Shown here piece by piece: positions 47,607 through 61,819 of a stretch of 64,000 bases of DNA; position 1 is the first letter of the stretch; every line of letters starts with the position of its first letter. The translations under genes were made by a program, and so were the position numbers. The notes under the pieces were generated by a model. The model saw only the letters and a list, made by a program, of their open reading frames with translations. It did not search any database and was not told the DNA's origin. The DNA is from Bombus terrestris (taxonomy: Eukaryota; Arthropoda; Insecta; Hymenoptera; Apidae): assembly GCF_910591885.1 (NCBI RefSeq), contig NC_063275.1, forward strand, positions 21,068,501 through 21,132,500, read 5' to 3'.

Positions 47607-50600
47607 ACGCGTAGTTAGATAAAGACATTATTGGCCTTGTACGACCAGTAATCAGGGAATTTTTACGCGTTTATTACCGCGTGTGCGCCAATCTGCACTC
47701 AATTAACTCCTAAACGAAATAATCAACCAAGAGGTAACCGAAATCAACGAGAAATTAGAGATTGCGTAAATGCACTAAAAGAGATAATGATGTCTTTGCA
47801 ATGAGAGACGTGGTACGTCTGAATAAAAATATTATTAGAATATTAGCAATCCGGTTAACAAGCTCATTCGCCTTTCTCACTTAACGAGTTGATCAATTTT
47901 GTTACGCGTTAATATATTATATTACACAGAAGAAATAAGATAAAAATTGTACATCAATAATATTTCTTACATTACCGCTAGTTATATTATATATCATTTC
48001 GCTATCAGCATTATTTTATTTGTACTTTACAATTTGTCCAACTGGACATTTGGTAAATTTTCAGTATTATGAGCAGAATTTTTGGAAAACATGTGTTGTA
48101 TAAACATGGAGATTCAACTTGAGTCGGAAAGGTCTTTCCATATAACATGATATCATAAATTTTATAAATATAGGGAAGGTATTGGAAAAAATATAATATA
48201 AACAGGACAAAATGAACGAACGATTTTCGCTGTTGAACTTTTCCCCTCAGTCAATTACGGCTATATACATAAATATCGTTTGCATTATCAAAAAGATTGT
48301 AATTCTGAGAAACACATTATTCCTGTAACGCGTTTTGCTAATTTTATTCGAGTAAGATGCGAAGAAGCATTTCCATGTTCTTATCAGAACGCAGAATTAT
48401 TCGAAATTCTTTGATACCTGTCGAAACAAGTAAACTGCAGGAAAGATTATGCACAAGCGATCAGGAGATTCTAAAATTCGTCTCTTAACATGTTAATGTG
48501 TACGACTTCTGATTTTCTCGCGCATACGTTATGTTCACCGTAATTGCTTCGTAGAACCGAACGAATTGCGCTCGCGGCAATACATTTATGATAACGGAGT
48601 AATAATACTCGTGACGTCGCGTCATGAGCAAAGGTGGTGGTCATCGGATTAGCATCTGTCGGAATTATCTCAAATAAACGAGTAATTAAAGTGAAATATT
48701 TAATTCTATATAATTTACTCTTTAATTGTGCCCCTAACGTGGATGATCTTAATTGCCATCGCTTATCGAACGTTGTACCTCGCGATCGACATAAAAATTC
48801 TCGATATTTGAGTAACATTGTATTGAAAGAAACTCATAATTACACGCGAGCAGGTGTCCTTCGTACAAGAAGATACAAAATTTCTCGATAAGATTAACAA
48901 TTTAGCGGCGATATATATAAAGTATAATTAAAAGGCATATTAATAACGGTTTGATACTCCCCTGAAAGTCTTATTCGTTATCGTATCGATACATGCACCA
49001 AAATGCTTCGTAATCTATATTAATGAATTTCAATTTGCTACGTTGAATTTTGATTCTTTAATTTCGCAATGAGAAGCGTAGCAATATGTTTAACATATTA
49101 TTCATTGTAGTATCGATATTGTTATCAAAATATTTTCTAATAGATGTTAGATTATTTTGATTAAAATTTTCATTTTGTTAAATGGGACTTTGATCTGTCA
49201 AATTCTAACGAACATAGAATATCAGTACTTTCATAGTAATGGAAGTTGTGATGAATATTAGTTAACGAAAATTGGAATTTCCAGATACGTCTTTGTCTTA
49301 TAGCAGACACTGGTATCCAGGATATTAATTTTCCTAGATTGGATTTTGATTCTTCAAAAGAATTTAATTCTTCGAAATTCGCAACGAACGTGTCTTAGCT
49401 TTACTATCTTACTTAAATATAATTAATCTTATTTTTTTTATTATTTCTTGTCATTTATAGAAATTATCTTTCTTACTTTATCGTAAAACATATTTCATAT
49501 ACCAATGATATTCATACGTTCCTTTCTCTCTTGTTCCTAACTTCAAACCAAGATAAGAATGTTCTTTCTTATATTTACATCTCCAACCAACCTCGTGGCC
49601 CACCTACGCGAATTTCACATAAAAGGGTTTCATTCGTTAGCCTCTTCGCATAAGAAGATCAGTCTGTCTGCAAGGTTGTTTAAACATCGATCTACAATAA
49701 TAGGACATCATTCTCTACATGATTTTACATCTGTTATCCCGGATGTAACACATTGTATCTAACTGCGACTATAAAGAATGATAAAAACTCTTGTGTTATT
49801 CATAACGAATGGTTTTTATATGGGTAAAAAAAAAAAAGTACAGTGTAATTATTGATTAAATACGAACATGAATATTTCCCGCATTTATTCACCAGAGCAT
49901 TTTTATGGACATTTGAAGAATTATTTATGAACAACATTCCGTACGTCGCAGTAATTTATACCTGTGTGCCTCATATTTCTTATATAAGGTGTCTATTATC
50001 TAAGCGTTTTCTGTCACACGGTGCTAGATTCTATGAACAGAACTAAGGAAAAAATGTCATACAAGTAAGAACTCGTAAATGTTCCATTAAAAAGAAAAAG
50101 ATGAGAGTATGAAGAAAAAAATAACAGATCAGTTTCCTTACACAATATTAAACTCCACGGCGAATACGACGATTAAGACCATTTTCTTTGAATTTCAAGA
50201 TCATTACAAACATACACGAACGATTAAAAATTTGGAATTTTTCCAGTTACACTCGTACTAAATCTCCTGTAGGTTTTTTCATTAATTTGCTATTAACGCT
50301 ATAGATGAGTATAGCAAATTCTTTTATTTCAATAGATATGCTACGGGAGAGTTTTCTAATTCTTTTAATAGAATTTCGAGCTAATTTCTTAATTTAGATT
50401 TTATGGTACGCGTTGTAATAAAAAAAAATTATTATTACTCCTGAAGGATTTTAAAGCACTAAATTTAGCAAGCAAGAATTATTAACAGTACGAATATTAA
50501 AGATTCGTAATGTATTCATTGCAATAAAATGCCATTGACACGAAATTCATATCATAATAAATATACAACATTAGCATTCATTGAATTTAAAGGATATCAA

Positions 50601-53600
50601 CAAGAAATTTGTGTTCTAATAAATATTCAACACTTTGAAGTGAAACATACCTAATCATCGTCAACCTGTTCCTACGCTTTAAAAACACAAGACTAGTGGT
50701 GTGTTTGTTATTTCTTATCTTTGGTATAACATTCTAGTAAAGTATTTTATGAACCTACGCTTACAGTAGCGAACAAGCAAATGTTCGAGACATATGTAAA
50801 TGAAATGAGAAATTTCATAATGTTACAAACGAAATTATACTCGATGAAAGCACCGAATAGACATATTACATATAAAAAAAATGAATAACCGTCGTCGATT
50901 TGGTAAAAGATATTTCTACAGGGTTTATTAATATTAATATACTTACACAGCTAACAGTTTTACATTTTTGTTTGTTCGTCACAGAATATGTCACTTCCTT
51001 TTTCTTTTTTTACTCATAGAATAAACTAGCACCATTTGTTGAAAAAAGAACGTGGGACACCCTGTATTTACATTTTCTTTTAGGATATTCGAGACGTTGT
51101 TTCATCGGGAAACATAGTCGCGTAATAAAACGTAACATGACAATTACTAGATGTTTGCGATAGCCTGTTGAAGTGGCTGGACAGCCATTAACTTCTAAAT
51201 TTTAGGTGTGGCCCCCAGATCGGTTGTTAGCGGTAAACGTAACGAGAGATCCTCGACCAAGATACGATGTGTTAAGTAAATACCGGTCGAGAGTGAAGCA
51301 AATGAGAGTGGTTACGAGAATATTACAAAATGAAATGTTTCCAAAATGACGTTCGCGTCATCATCATCGCAACCATGTTATTAGCCCTGCAATTAATTAT
51401 TAAATAAGTTACAATGTTCAGGTTCGGAGTTTTTATCGCGTGTTTTCATTGCGATATAATATTGAGTTTATTTCGTATATAATTAACACGTTCCAGCGAT
51501 TATCTAAAGACGGCAGGGAAATCGTGAGACAATTTTGCTGGAAACGATCGTGTAAAAGTATAATTGTTCCCTTAATTTCGATGTTTGTTGAACTTTCATT
51601 ATGTTATGATTATGTACAAATTGTATACCGTGAGAAATATTTGATAAGTGTACTCTGAAAACAGTTGGGGCTTATTAAAGGTAGCCGTGAAATTGGTGTG
51701 AAGTAAATTTGCTTCCTGAAATGGCTCGTTAAAGGCGCATGCCAAGAAGAAATTACTTTTTGAGAAATATTCAATTTTCGAAATAGTTTATTTTGAATGG
51801 ATAGCTACATTATTTTTGATAGGTAAAACAGATTTCAGCCCATGTTCTATCTCATTGATAGTTAATAAAAATATTAATTTGCACGAATATCCGCGGTCTA
51901 TTTATTGTAATGTAATTCAATGTATAATACTTATAACAAATGAAACAACCGTTACTTCAATTCCATTTATTCTATCAAAGTATGAAATTACATAAAAACC
52001 CTCGATCTACTTATTCAAAAGCTGCTCACTTAAATCACTCACGTTAAAAAATTTAATCTTCAAAGTAAAAAAAAAAAAAACACAACAAAGTTTCAAACTG
52101 GAAAGATAGCCTAAAAAGATGCACGAACTGGATACATCACGTATACTGTCAAAAGATCGCCATCGGCGAAAATGTTCGCACGGTATCGATCGTATCGATC
52201 GTCGATCATTATATGGCGTGATCAACGTGTGCTGGCTGAAAAGACAAACAGATCCGTAGCTACGTAGTTCGTGCATTCGAAATCGATTCGTTTTCGAAAC
52301 GCATCTGCCTCTATGCCGATGTTGTTTGTGTAATTTTAATCGAATGATTACACAGCACGCGCCCAGATAAGAGGTTGCTGATTATCTGCCGGTGAAATTG
52401 CACTATGTTCCATCGAGAAGGAACGCAACCGGCAGTTAAGCCGTTTTCGCGAATTGGCAACGTCTTGTTATTTCGTGGCTATTTGATTTCTGGATTAAGG
52501 ACCGACGATGATTAAAAATTTTGCCAGAGCTCGTAGATCAAATTTTTCTTGGAATCTCTGCCTCGATGAATCCTCGTTTAAAATTGATACGATCGATGGA
52601 TATTCACATTTGTCGAGGGAATTAGATTGATATAGTAATATTAATTGGTTTGTACAAAGTCTCAGATGAAAGAGTGATAAGAGCAATAGGTACAGATAAA
52701 ACGAAAGAAAGAGCTTTTAACAATATATTTCGCTATATTAAATGTATACATTATAATATACTTGTATTAATATTTAATTCATTTCATTCTTGATAATAAT
52801 TAAAATTTGTTATGGGCATAATTCAGTGAATTTTTAAGTTGCAAAGAAACTATACTATGTTGAATGGAAACAGTTAAATTTAACATTGGATTTGTTAATA
52901 TTTCAAATTGTTTACTCTGTAATTGTTTAATCTGTAAACGAACTTCATCGTGTTAAATATGATTTTTTAAAAATGATGCATGTGGTAGGTAATATTTAGC
53001 ATAATTTATAGATATAATTTTAACATATATATATACGATGCAGGCAATATCTATTGCTATTTTTTAAATACGTATAATTCGGTATGATGATATATTTATT
53101 TCAATAATCTTTAGTTGTCTACTATTATCAGCTATCTCATCTGTATCTTATTTTGTTCATATATTTTAATTAGCACATGTGATTCAGTAGAACGTAAATA
53201 CTAAATGATGTATAACGACATACGTGTATTTGCATAGAAAAGGTGGAAAATCCCAGGCCCGGGTAAGGCGTTTTTTTTGTAATTCTACAATTTATACATA
53301 ATCAGTTATATAATAACTTCTTTACTACGTATCGCATACATTATATCTTTATTACGCTATAATTTGCTAAACGACGCATGACACGAAGTAAAGGACAACT
53401 AACATAGGGAACACATTGTGCAAAGATAAATATAGAAAGATAGCAAGAACATTCTTTATCATTAATCGTAATCTTCTGTTTTTATGCAACATATTACGAA
53501 CCGAAGTAATTAAGCCCCTTGTAACATACAGGAAATTAAATTTACCTATATACTGTCCATTCTCACATGCCATTTTAGTAAAATATTTTTTTAACTATTT

Positions 53601-55050
53601 CACTGCGTACCACATGTTACTACATCGATAATTTTCTATACCTAGATGACTGAATTTAGATTTTTAATTTTTAGAAGATATCAATTTTTTTGAGATTTTT
53701 AAAAATTTTACGAATTTCTAAAAATATTAATCGCGAATTATCTTGGAATTATATTTCGAAGAACGACTCAGATATCTCAAAATAACTATTTAATTTGTCC
53801 ACAGTGTCTCTTATACTATCTCAAATATTTTTATGTTAATCAAATCCTTGGAATATTACAAGTTTATAAGTAAATTTTTTAGTACTGTCCCGATCTTTGC
53901 AGAATTTTATTTTGTACAATATTTCTGACAAGATTATTTTTTCTATAAACACATTTCTCTTCCAGCTACTATACACGTCAATTTAATTATATATAAATTT
54001 CTAACACCTAAGGGAAAAAATACTCATCTCCATTATCAACCTTAACTTCATTGAACACAATAGCACTTTACCTATCTATCATGCCGCTTACTCGCCTCAG
54101 TGTGCTATTAATATAAATTACTATTAATTATGCTCTGTCTCAGTAGAAAATACAATCTTCAACACGATCGACAATTTTAACTTTCTAACAATAATTTCTA
54201 GCTGGTCTAGTTTTCACGATCTAACGGATCTTTATGGAGATCTTCGATCGATTCTTTAGAATCAGGAAACTTTATAACTTCCTGCTTAAGGAGGTAGAAA
54301 TACATCTGCGATCTTTACGTTGAAGTTACGAACATCGGAACGTTAGTTCTCTACTTTGGAAGCAATCACGAGCTGTCTTACGAACGATTAAAGAAACGAT
54401 AGCCGGTCATCGATAATATCTCACGATCAGGACCGCTTATAAAAGTCGATTTATACAATACAGGCAATCCTCGAATAACATGGCTAAATTGCTTCTGTAC
54501 GATAACAAATTTTACAGTGCTATAAAACTTGACTGTATTTAAATAATTTATATCTATTTCGATACATATAATTATTCATAAATAATTCATATTACAATAC
54601 ATATAACTTATAATCTAGTATCTTTAAGAAACGCCTGATATTCTCAAGAATATTATCCTTTACTCTTGTGAAAAATCGAAAATTTATTGATATTGCCGAC
54701 TTGGAGTATGGTGGAAAAATATTAATATCGTCTTCCTTTTAAGAGACAAACGAGGAGATGCCATTCGCCTTCTAACAGTCGCCATAGAAAGATTTGTTGT
54801 ACGCTAAAAGATTAGCTTCTTTGAACCATCTAATTTAAGAAATAAAATACAGTCGATATCTTCGTTGCTTTTTGAGGAAACATCTTGCAACATTATGTTA
54901 CAGCTGTCTTGTACTTTGACAACAAACAAAATTTTATATGCATGAAGTCTCACTTCTTCAGAGGCTTCAGTAATTAATCCACCGGAGGCTTAACGAAAGT
55001 TGAACAGGCCTTTGTTTTTATTGTAAATCATGCCACGTTTTTTTTTTCAA
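47607..55050. other. Long AT-rich stretch, gene-poor
   Basis: About 7.4 kb, mostly AT-rich, with weak GC-richer patches at about 48470-48640, 51080-51340 and 52120-52460. A repeated TATCGATCG pair lies near 52186-52202. TATCGATA sites are at 48984-48991 and 49111-49118. A-homopolymers lie near 49827-49837 and 52069-52080. An ACACCCTGTAT end-like string lies near 51058. Short frames show no protein character. Confidence 0.5.
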
Positions 55051-55760
55051 ATTTACCGTACAGAGAAAACGAAGACATCCAATAAAACTTTTTTCCATGG
55101 ATATGTAGGTACTTTGGAAACATTATGAGTAGGTTCGCTGTAGAAATAAAGGTCCGTAGCAGACAAATTGAATGGCGCGCGAGCACGCAACGAATGGAGA
55201 TGTTCGTATATGCACGTGGGCGTGTATAAACGTTCGGTCAGTGAAATCAACGACGTGCAAACCTAGAGAACACGATGTTTAGAAATACCACACGAACAAA
55301 CAGACGACGTACAGCAAAACGAAGAGTCCGAGCTGTTATCGAGGAAATGGAATATCTTGTGTGTAATATATTCGAATCGAAAACGTTTCTGAAAAGGCAA
55401 CCAGTCGCTTTTGAAATTTACCACGGCGGAGTTTGCGAACGTTTAGAATGTCGTTTCGTAATATTTACGTTGGCAACGTGTGTAGAAGTCGTGGGCAATC
55501 CCGAGGAGGAGCAACGCGTAATTTAAGCAGGAGAAACATTGTTCTAGCTAGATAGCTGGATAAAAAATTCTGCATATTTTATGCATTCAATGCACCGCCA
55601 ACGCGAAACATATTTGTCGTGCTGGCGACAAGTGTTTTCTTTCGCCTTCTCTCGATTGCTATGTCGATAAATATTCCGTTATTTTTGCGTCATCTTCGAC
55701 ACGGTGTATAGACGTTGGTAGCAGTCTTGGATATGGTATGGTGATCGAGCTAAGCGTGTT
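55051..55760. other. GC-richer stretch around a small ORF
   Basis: GC-richer than the flanks. Both strands carry short frames. See the candidate at 55275-55526. Confidence 0.4.
55275..55526 (+). CDS. Candidate small ORF, 83 codons, unknown function
   Basis: Not recognised. The plus-strand frame begins with a true ATG and a strongly basic N-terminus (MFRNTTRTNRRRTAKRRVRA), then a mixed hydrophobic body with four Cys and an acidic end (GNPEEEQRVI). There is no signal peptide. No splice sites in good context bound it and no promoter is evident. Chance is quite possible. Confidence 0.15.
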   Translation: MFRNTTRTNRRRTAKRRVRAVIEEMEYLVCNIFESKTFLKRQPVAFEIYHGGVCERLECRFVIFTLATCVEVVGNPEEEQRVI

Positions 55761-56630
55761 ATCCTTTTGAATACATATGCAGGGTTGTTTCGTGTGAATT
55801 GACTATTTTAACGTTAGAAGTATCAGCGTTTTGTCTGATCTTCGTTATTTCTTCGAGGTAATCATCAGAGAAAGTAGTTGGTTATAATTTTAAATACATA
55901 GAGATTTACATATTCTTCTGAAATAAAAATGCTGCCAATAATTGTATTTAGAGATAGAGAATAATATTTTTCAGGTTGTCAGAAGATCAATTTAACTCAA
56001 ATGGTATGAGGTAGTATTAAGTAGTTTCATTATTGAAGCTGGTATAAAATGGTAATGTCAGAAAGTAATTCTTTATAATTTTATTAATTAATTTAATTAA
56101 AAAACGAGAAATAGAAAGAAATTCGATAGACGATATATCGACAATGTCAATATTTGTCGAAACTTTAGATAGAAGAAAAGTTAAATTATATATAAAGAAT
56201 ACAAAGAATATATTTCATAGGGTACTATTCTAAAATAATTTGAAATTAAAGTTATTCGCATACTAATGTGATACAACTTTCAGTCTGTGAATATTTTTTT
56301 GCTGATACTTTTATACATTACGTTACAAACGGACATAGATTGTCTAAAGGAACTTAAACGAACACAAACGTGTGTAAAATATGATTATGATTTATTCGAC
56401 ATAACACGAATATTATCACACGCGATTGAGATCTCTTTTATTAAACGCCTCTTTTCTTCCACGTTATTCCAAAGCATTCGTGCCATTTCATTTAAGAAAT
56501 CACATTTTTACATCAACCAACTAAACTATCGCCATACAATTTTCTTATATTTCCCTTATTAGAGAGCGTAATTTCTATCCAAACGCTTCTGACTATATCC
56601 AGTTATTCTAATCTCCGTACAAAACTGCTC
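55761..56630. other. AT-rich stretch
   Basis: No gene or strong repeat. A 91-codon frame at 56287-56562 does not start with ATG and has no recognisable feature. Confidence 0.5.
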
Positions 56631-56640
56631 ACCTTAACGA

Positions 56641-56688
56641 GAAACTAAGAAGAGACTAAGAAGAGACTAAGAAGAGACAAAGAAGACG
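56641..56688. repeat. 11-bp tandem repeat, about four copies
   Basis: GACTAAGAAGA repeats in tandem, with one degraded copy (GACAAAGAAGA) at the right end. Confidence 0.85.
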
Positions 56689-57300
56689 AAAAGTCGGAAT
56701 ATTCTTGTCGATACCAATTAACTGAAACGTCCAATTTAGCGCAGATTCTATTCGAAGCGATTCGCGATACAAACGGGAGAAACGAAAAAACGTAGGGTTT
56801 GCTCGGCGTGTCGTAAAAGGATCGACAGATCCTAGAGCATACGCGAGGAAGATTACGCGCGGCGTTCTTCACGATGCCTGCAACCCCTTCTCATTAGAAA
56901 CTCGTAAAACTCTCGAACGCGGTGTGGTCGTAGATACGAGCGAAAAGGATGAGAAGGGAGACAAGAAAGAGAAAGAGAGGCAGAGAGAGGCAGAGTATAC
57001 TTGACGAGAGAGATAGGAAACGTAGAGTGAAGAGGGAGACGAACGTGGAAACCAGTTTCTTGGGCGTTACTCGATCCAAGGAAGAACGATTTCTTTCCCA
57101 CGTGGAAACGCCACGGATAAATATACCTGTGGCTCGAGCTCCTTTTATAGGTGTGCGCGATTAGTCACTGGGAATTCACGGGTGCACGTGTGCTTTCTTC
57201 TTCTATCGTGGCCTGTTCTGTTCGCCGCGAGTATTTTTAATTATTTCTTGATGGTCGCCGGACGTTGTTGCATTCGATATTAACAGCCCTGATAAATCAC
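56689..57300. other. GC island, purine-biased
   Basis: Purine-biased part at 56940-57060. Overlapping plus- and minus-strand frames here are biased (Arg/Glu versus Ser/Leu) and unsupported. Confidence 0.45.
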
Positions 57301-58999
57301 TGATGTTACCTTCTTTGGAATACGTTGATACGTTAATAGGAATTAAGAGAAGAATGATTTTTGTTTCCCGAGTTAACGAATAGAGAGAGAAGATGAAATT
57401 TGTAGGAGTTGAAATTTCATTTGTGAACTAGATTTCTGAGAACGTACAGGTGAAACAATTGTTCGTGATCTTATGCAATCATAATTGACAAGGTACGTTG
57501 CTGGATTAATGAGAAATTGGTATTAGTTAAAGTAATTAGTAAAGTAACAGTAATAAGTGGTAATTGTAAAAATATATTACGTTGTCTATAGCTTATTTGT
57601 TTTCTTTAAACTTAATATGATTTTAAAAAGAAACACAGAGATTAGTTACTTGTTAAATTTTCTTAAACAATAGTAACACGACGCCTTTTATTTCATAGAA
57701 GTAAAACATGAAGATTAATCCACTACTAAATATCTACGATATGGTGAAAAAGATTTGATTCATTAATTGATTTTAAAATTCATCTAGATTTATCTTGGGT
57801 TCGTTCGTTTAATATGTAAAGAAATCTGTCTCGAAACAGCCTTTATATCAATAAAGTATCGTTTATATTCTTGCTAGGTCTTGCAAATTTTTATATCGAA
57901 AAAGGTGGGTTAATGTTACCGCCTGATTCTCGACATAAAAATTCACGATCATACACGATCGGTTTAAAACATTAACATTCTCATAACATCTTGCCAGTTG
58001 TACTTGAATAAGCCAATTCACTATAAGGAATACTAATTTTTCCATTTTTAAAATACATATTTATACACCTGTCACGTGAGATAATTTGGAATTTACGAGA
58101 GTAATGTATCTTTAGAACGACAGCCACCATTAGCATCTCAACGAAATATTCAAGAATAATGAGCTTCAATTTACTATTTTTACGAGATTCGGATGTACCA
58201 TATTATTTCATAGCTTATGCAAATGCAAGAAGAAATGACGGAATAATAGTCATCGTGATTGCCTTGATAAGATTCATAGCGTAGAGCTACCTTTCATTCT
58301 CGTGTGAAAATTCCACGATCAGATGCACCTGTGGTTCGCGACCCCTTCTTAATTGCATACGAATAGCCGGACTATTTACATTATTACTTAGGTTTCCCGT
58401 TTTACAAGCGTTCTTTGCGATAGATCACTCCGCATAACGTTCTACCTGCTTTGAAACTGATACAACTTTCGATCATATTACGAAAAACGGTAAACGGTAG
58501 ATTCATATCTCTTTTCAATTTGAAAATTTCTCAGCTTCTTAAAAGATATTTAGATAACATCTTGCTTTCGAGCTAAGTGAAATCGACTTGCATAAAATAC
58601 AAGATTATTCTATCTTTTAGAAGTTCCTGTCATTGGTATTACCAACTTATATTACTACAGATATTATCAATTTACAATAAAGTTTATTTAAAGAGATGTA
58701 AATGTACACAGGTTCATGGAAATAATCGAATTCGAAGACATCTTTTTCTAGACACCTTTTGTGAACATATCGCTTCTATTACATCAAATATCTTGAAATT
58801 CCATTAATATCGTTATGAGATTGGACAATCGTTAAATTGGTAAAGTTTGAAGTTAATCTGAAAAGAAAGATCACACATATTTAAACAGTCGATTATCCAT
58901 TGTATTAATAAAACTCAATATTCAGAGAGATCATCTTTGTCACGTATATGTCTAAGATGGCTATTTATGTCGTACACTAATATTTTACTATATGTGCAT
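57301..58999. other. AT-rich stretch
   Basis: No gene is visible. A small GC-richer patch lies at about 58260-58450. Confidence 0.5.
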
Positions 59000-59187
59000 A
59001 TGTTTGCAGTAAATATCTTGTAATCTCTTTGTACATTTTCAGATTGGTTTTAAATTTGACCAACATAATGATGACAGTTGCGTCTCATCTCGTGCCTCGT
59101 ATTAATGAAATATCATGTTTTATACAACACATAAGATACGGATGTAAAAGATTTCTATGGTGTGTTCAATACTTTTGTGAGCCCATG
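59000..59187. mobile_element. One end of a Tc1-like element (truncated)
   Basis: On the minus strand, from a TA at 59189-59188, the sequence reads CATGGGCTCACAAAAGTATT then GAACACACC. This has the form of a Tc1-family terminal repeat (GCTCACAAAAGTATTGAACA). No matching inverted end was found to the left within 600 bp, so the copy looks truncated. The left limit given is arbitrary. No transposase frame is present. Confidence 0.5.
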
Positions 59188-59191
59188 TAGC

Positions 59192-59834
59192 TTCCTATTA
59201 AATAATCGGTATACCTCAAAATCATATTCTTCAGAAGAAATTCCGCAATAGTTTTAGTCTGCTTTGAGCAAAAACTGTATAGAAGAAAAGCAGCAACACA
59301 ATTTAAATATTTCCATCATATTGCAAGCTCTTCAATTAAATTCAGCGATCTCAACGGAACCAATTTTCCGAGAACAAAAACAGTCTGCTGGCGCAAACAC
59401 AAACCATTTAAAGAGTGAACATCGCAATTCTTCCATCAACCAAAATCTAATTCCAGCGCGAAATACCTACGTGGACGAGTTGCATGGAACTGCAATAAAA
59501 CATGCATAGCGGACCGGTAAATGGGGTCATCTGCCTCGCGATATTCACAGTGGCTGGCCTCTGCGCGTTTCCGTCGGCCAATTCAACGTCCATTCTTCTT
59601 CGACGTTTCCGTCGTAACGTAAAAAAAGCGACGTAACAATAAAAAAAAAAAAAAAGGAAAAAGATGAAAAAAGAGTAACCTCGGTAGTGGGAGGAAGCGA
59701 AAGAAACAGAAGGCAAGAGGAGGAGACGTCAGGTTCGTTAACCCATCGCGTACACGGGGCATCCTTGCAGAAATGCAATTCGCCAGCTGACGATGCGCTT
59801 AACTGCAACGAAATGATCGTGATGCAGGAAGAAA

Positions 59835-59865
<31 letters not shown>

Positions 59866-60226
59866 ACAGAGGCGAAAAAAAAACAGGAACGAGAGAAAAG
59901 GAAATAAATAGCGGTCAAAGACGGTCAGGATAGAAATAGATATAGATTCTATCGGTATAGAAGCTATATAGATATAGATATAGAGAATAGGATGAAGGAA
60001 AGGGAGGAGCATCGATGCATTCGATTTTTAATTTCTAATTATTGCGTAATTACCCTGCACTCAGACCCTTCGGTCGTATCGTGTGTGCAGACCTTATGTC
60101 TCGATAGAAGCCCTTAGTTATGGGTTGCGATAATTGCCAATTTCCATCGGGTGTTCTTCTAGCTTCTATTAGCACTCGCGCGTGTGCTGTTCGTATCTAG
60201 TTCTCGTAACCTGTGCTCACAAAGCC
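59192..60226. other. Mixed stretch with microsatellites and GC island
   Basis: An A-homopolymer lies at about 59640-59655, and a (GATATA)n-like stretch at 59935-59985. Frames here are driven by these repeats. Confidence 0.45.
59838..59865. repeat. (GA)n microsatellite
   Basis: About 14 uninterrupted GA dinucleotides within a purine-rich context. Confidence 0.95.
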
Positions 60227-60376
60227 ATGGATGCGGCGTCGAATTTTTATGGTTCTACCGGAAAGTTGTTTCAGAGTGGTTACCCGGGTCTAATCGATTA
60301 CACGTGCTTTCATTTCGCTGCTACGAATGGAGGAATGTCAGTTTTATCGGCTCGAATGGGCATTCGCGTTGCTTGA
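60227..60376 (+). CDS. Candidate small ORF, 49 codons, unknown function
   Basis: Not recognised. A plus-strand ATG in near-ideal context (AAAGCCATGGAT) opens a 49-codon frame beginning MDAASNFYGSTGKLFQSGYP and ending in TGA. Codon use is varied and composition is balanced, unlike the repeat-driven frames nearby. A TTGTTTCAG inside it resembles a splice acceptor. It may be a micropeptide, the start of a spliced gene, or an upstream ORF. Confidence 0.2.
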   Translation: MDAASNFYGSTGKLFQSGYPGLIDYTCFHFAATNGGMSVLSARMGIRVA

Positions 60377-61819
60377 AACAAATGTAGATGTAGCTTCATT
60401 CAGTCGTAGCGAGGCTGCGATCTTTTTCTGGCATTTTTGAATTATGTATAGAGAACACGGAGTGTTTCGATGTTATAATGTTTAATGTTAGACGATAAAA
60501 CTTGATTGCCGACTAGTAAAAATGGAAGGGGAAAAGAATTGTAAATTTATAGACGGAGGAAGGAAGAGAGATGAGCGTGGCGCCTTCAGAAATCACGTAG
60601 CCCCAAGAGTAATTAGAGATTCAGCACGGCGGCAATCGAATGATAAAATCTGCATATCTTAGTCACGACCGTAGATACACGTTTATCATAGACAACTTTT
60701 ATTTGTGCGTCATTAAACTGGTAGCTCCTACTGTACGTAACTAATTGCGTATACCATATCCGAGAGACGAAATTAACCGCGGACGGTTAAAGACCGAATA
60801 ATAAATCAAGTTGGCCAATTATTAAGCCGAACATTTTCAGAGCGTGGAAAGTAAGCTTCAAGTATATTCCTGCGAGTTTAATTAAATAATTTATCATAGC
60901 CGCGCAACGCTATAGAAATTAAAAAGTCACGGGCTATAGAGAGCAAAAGTTACAATTTCTTATTTTCATTCTTGTATATTCTTGTGATGTGTTTAAACTA
61001 CGTCGTGGAATACCAATTGTTTTTATCGGGTTCTACCATGAGCAATTTTGTTAGATTTTACTTTACGATGATTACGGTTTGGTTTGTGAAATTAATGCGT
61101 AAATATTATAAATTAGTATAGCAGAAATTATATAATAAATTCTAATCGTTCTTTAAGGCTTTAATATTATATCATAAATCATTCTTTAAGAAAATATATC
61201 AGATTTCGAACCTGAATATTTCTATCGAGCACAATATTATATAAGAAATCTTCAAAAATCTTTCATTTCATAAATTCCTGTTCCAATTTCTAATAATTTT
61301 TCAATTATATCATTACATCGAACATCGATACAATCATTGAATATTATTTACAATGAATAATCCCCATACCAACACATAATCGTACGAAAGATCCTGATTT
61401 AACATTTTGTTAACATTAATACTTCAAGGAACAATATACGTCGCCATTCAATGAATCGAGTGCTTCTTAATTTCTCAGAAAAAAAGGATTAATTTTATTC
61501 TCATTAATACAACGAAGAAAATATTTAACAATGTTTAGTACAAAGTAATTTTCAGCATATTTTTATTTACATTACTTTATTGAAACGATTAGATACTTAC
61601 AAGATCAGTTAATTTATAGTGTCTGAAATGTATTAAAGCCTTAGTCTCTTATCTATGGAGTTTGATTTAACCCTTCGTTAACTATTTTTGCGGAATGTAC
61701 ACTTACACTAAATATCTCATAGCTCCAACGTACATAAATATCATCAATCATGATAATCGAATCTCGTAACATTGCTAATGAAACTTCAAAATATTCTATA
61801 TAATACACATAATATGATA
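60377..61819. other. Moderate GC then AT-rich stretch
   Basis: GC-richer to about 60960, AT-rich after. It lacks any frame of 60 codons or more. No RNA gene is visible. Confidence 0.5.

Noticed and set aside
51030..51070. GTGGGACACCCTGTAT, resembling the end of an insect transposon
   Set aside because: No inverted partner or flanking duplication was found within several hundred bases, so it may be chance.
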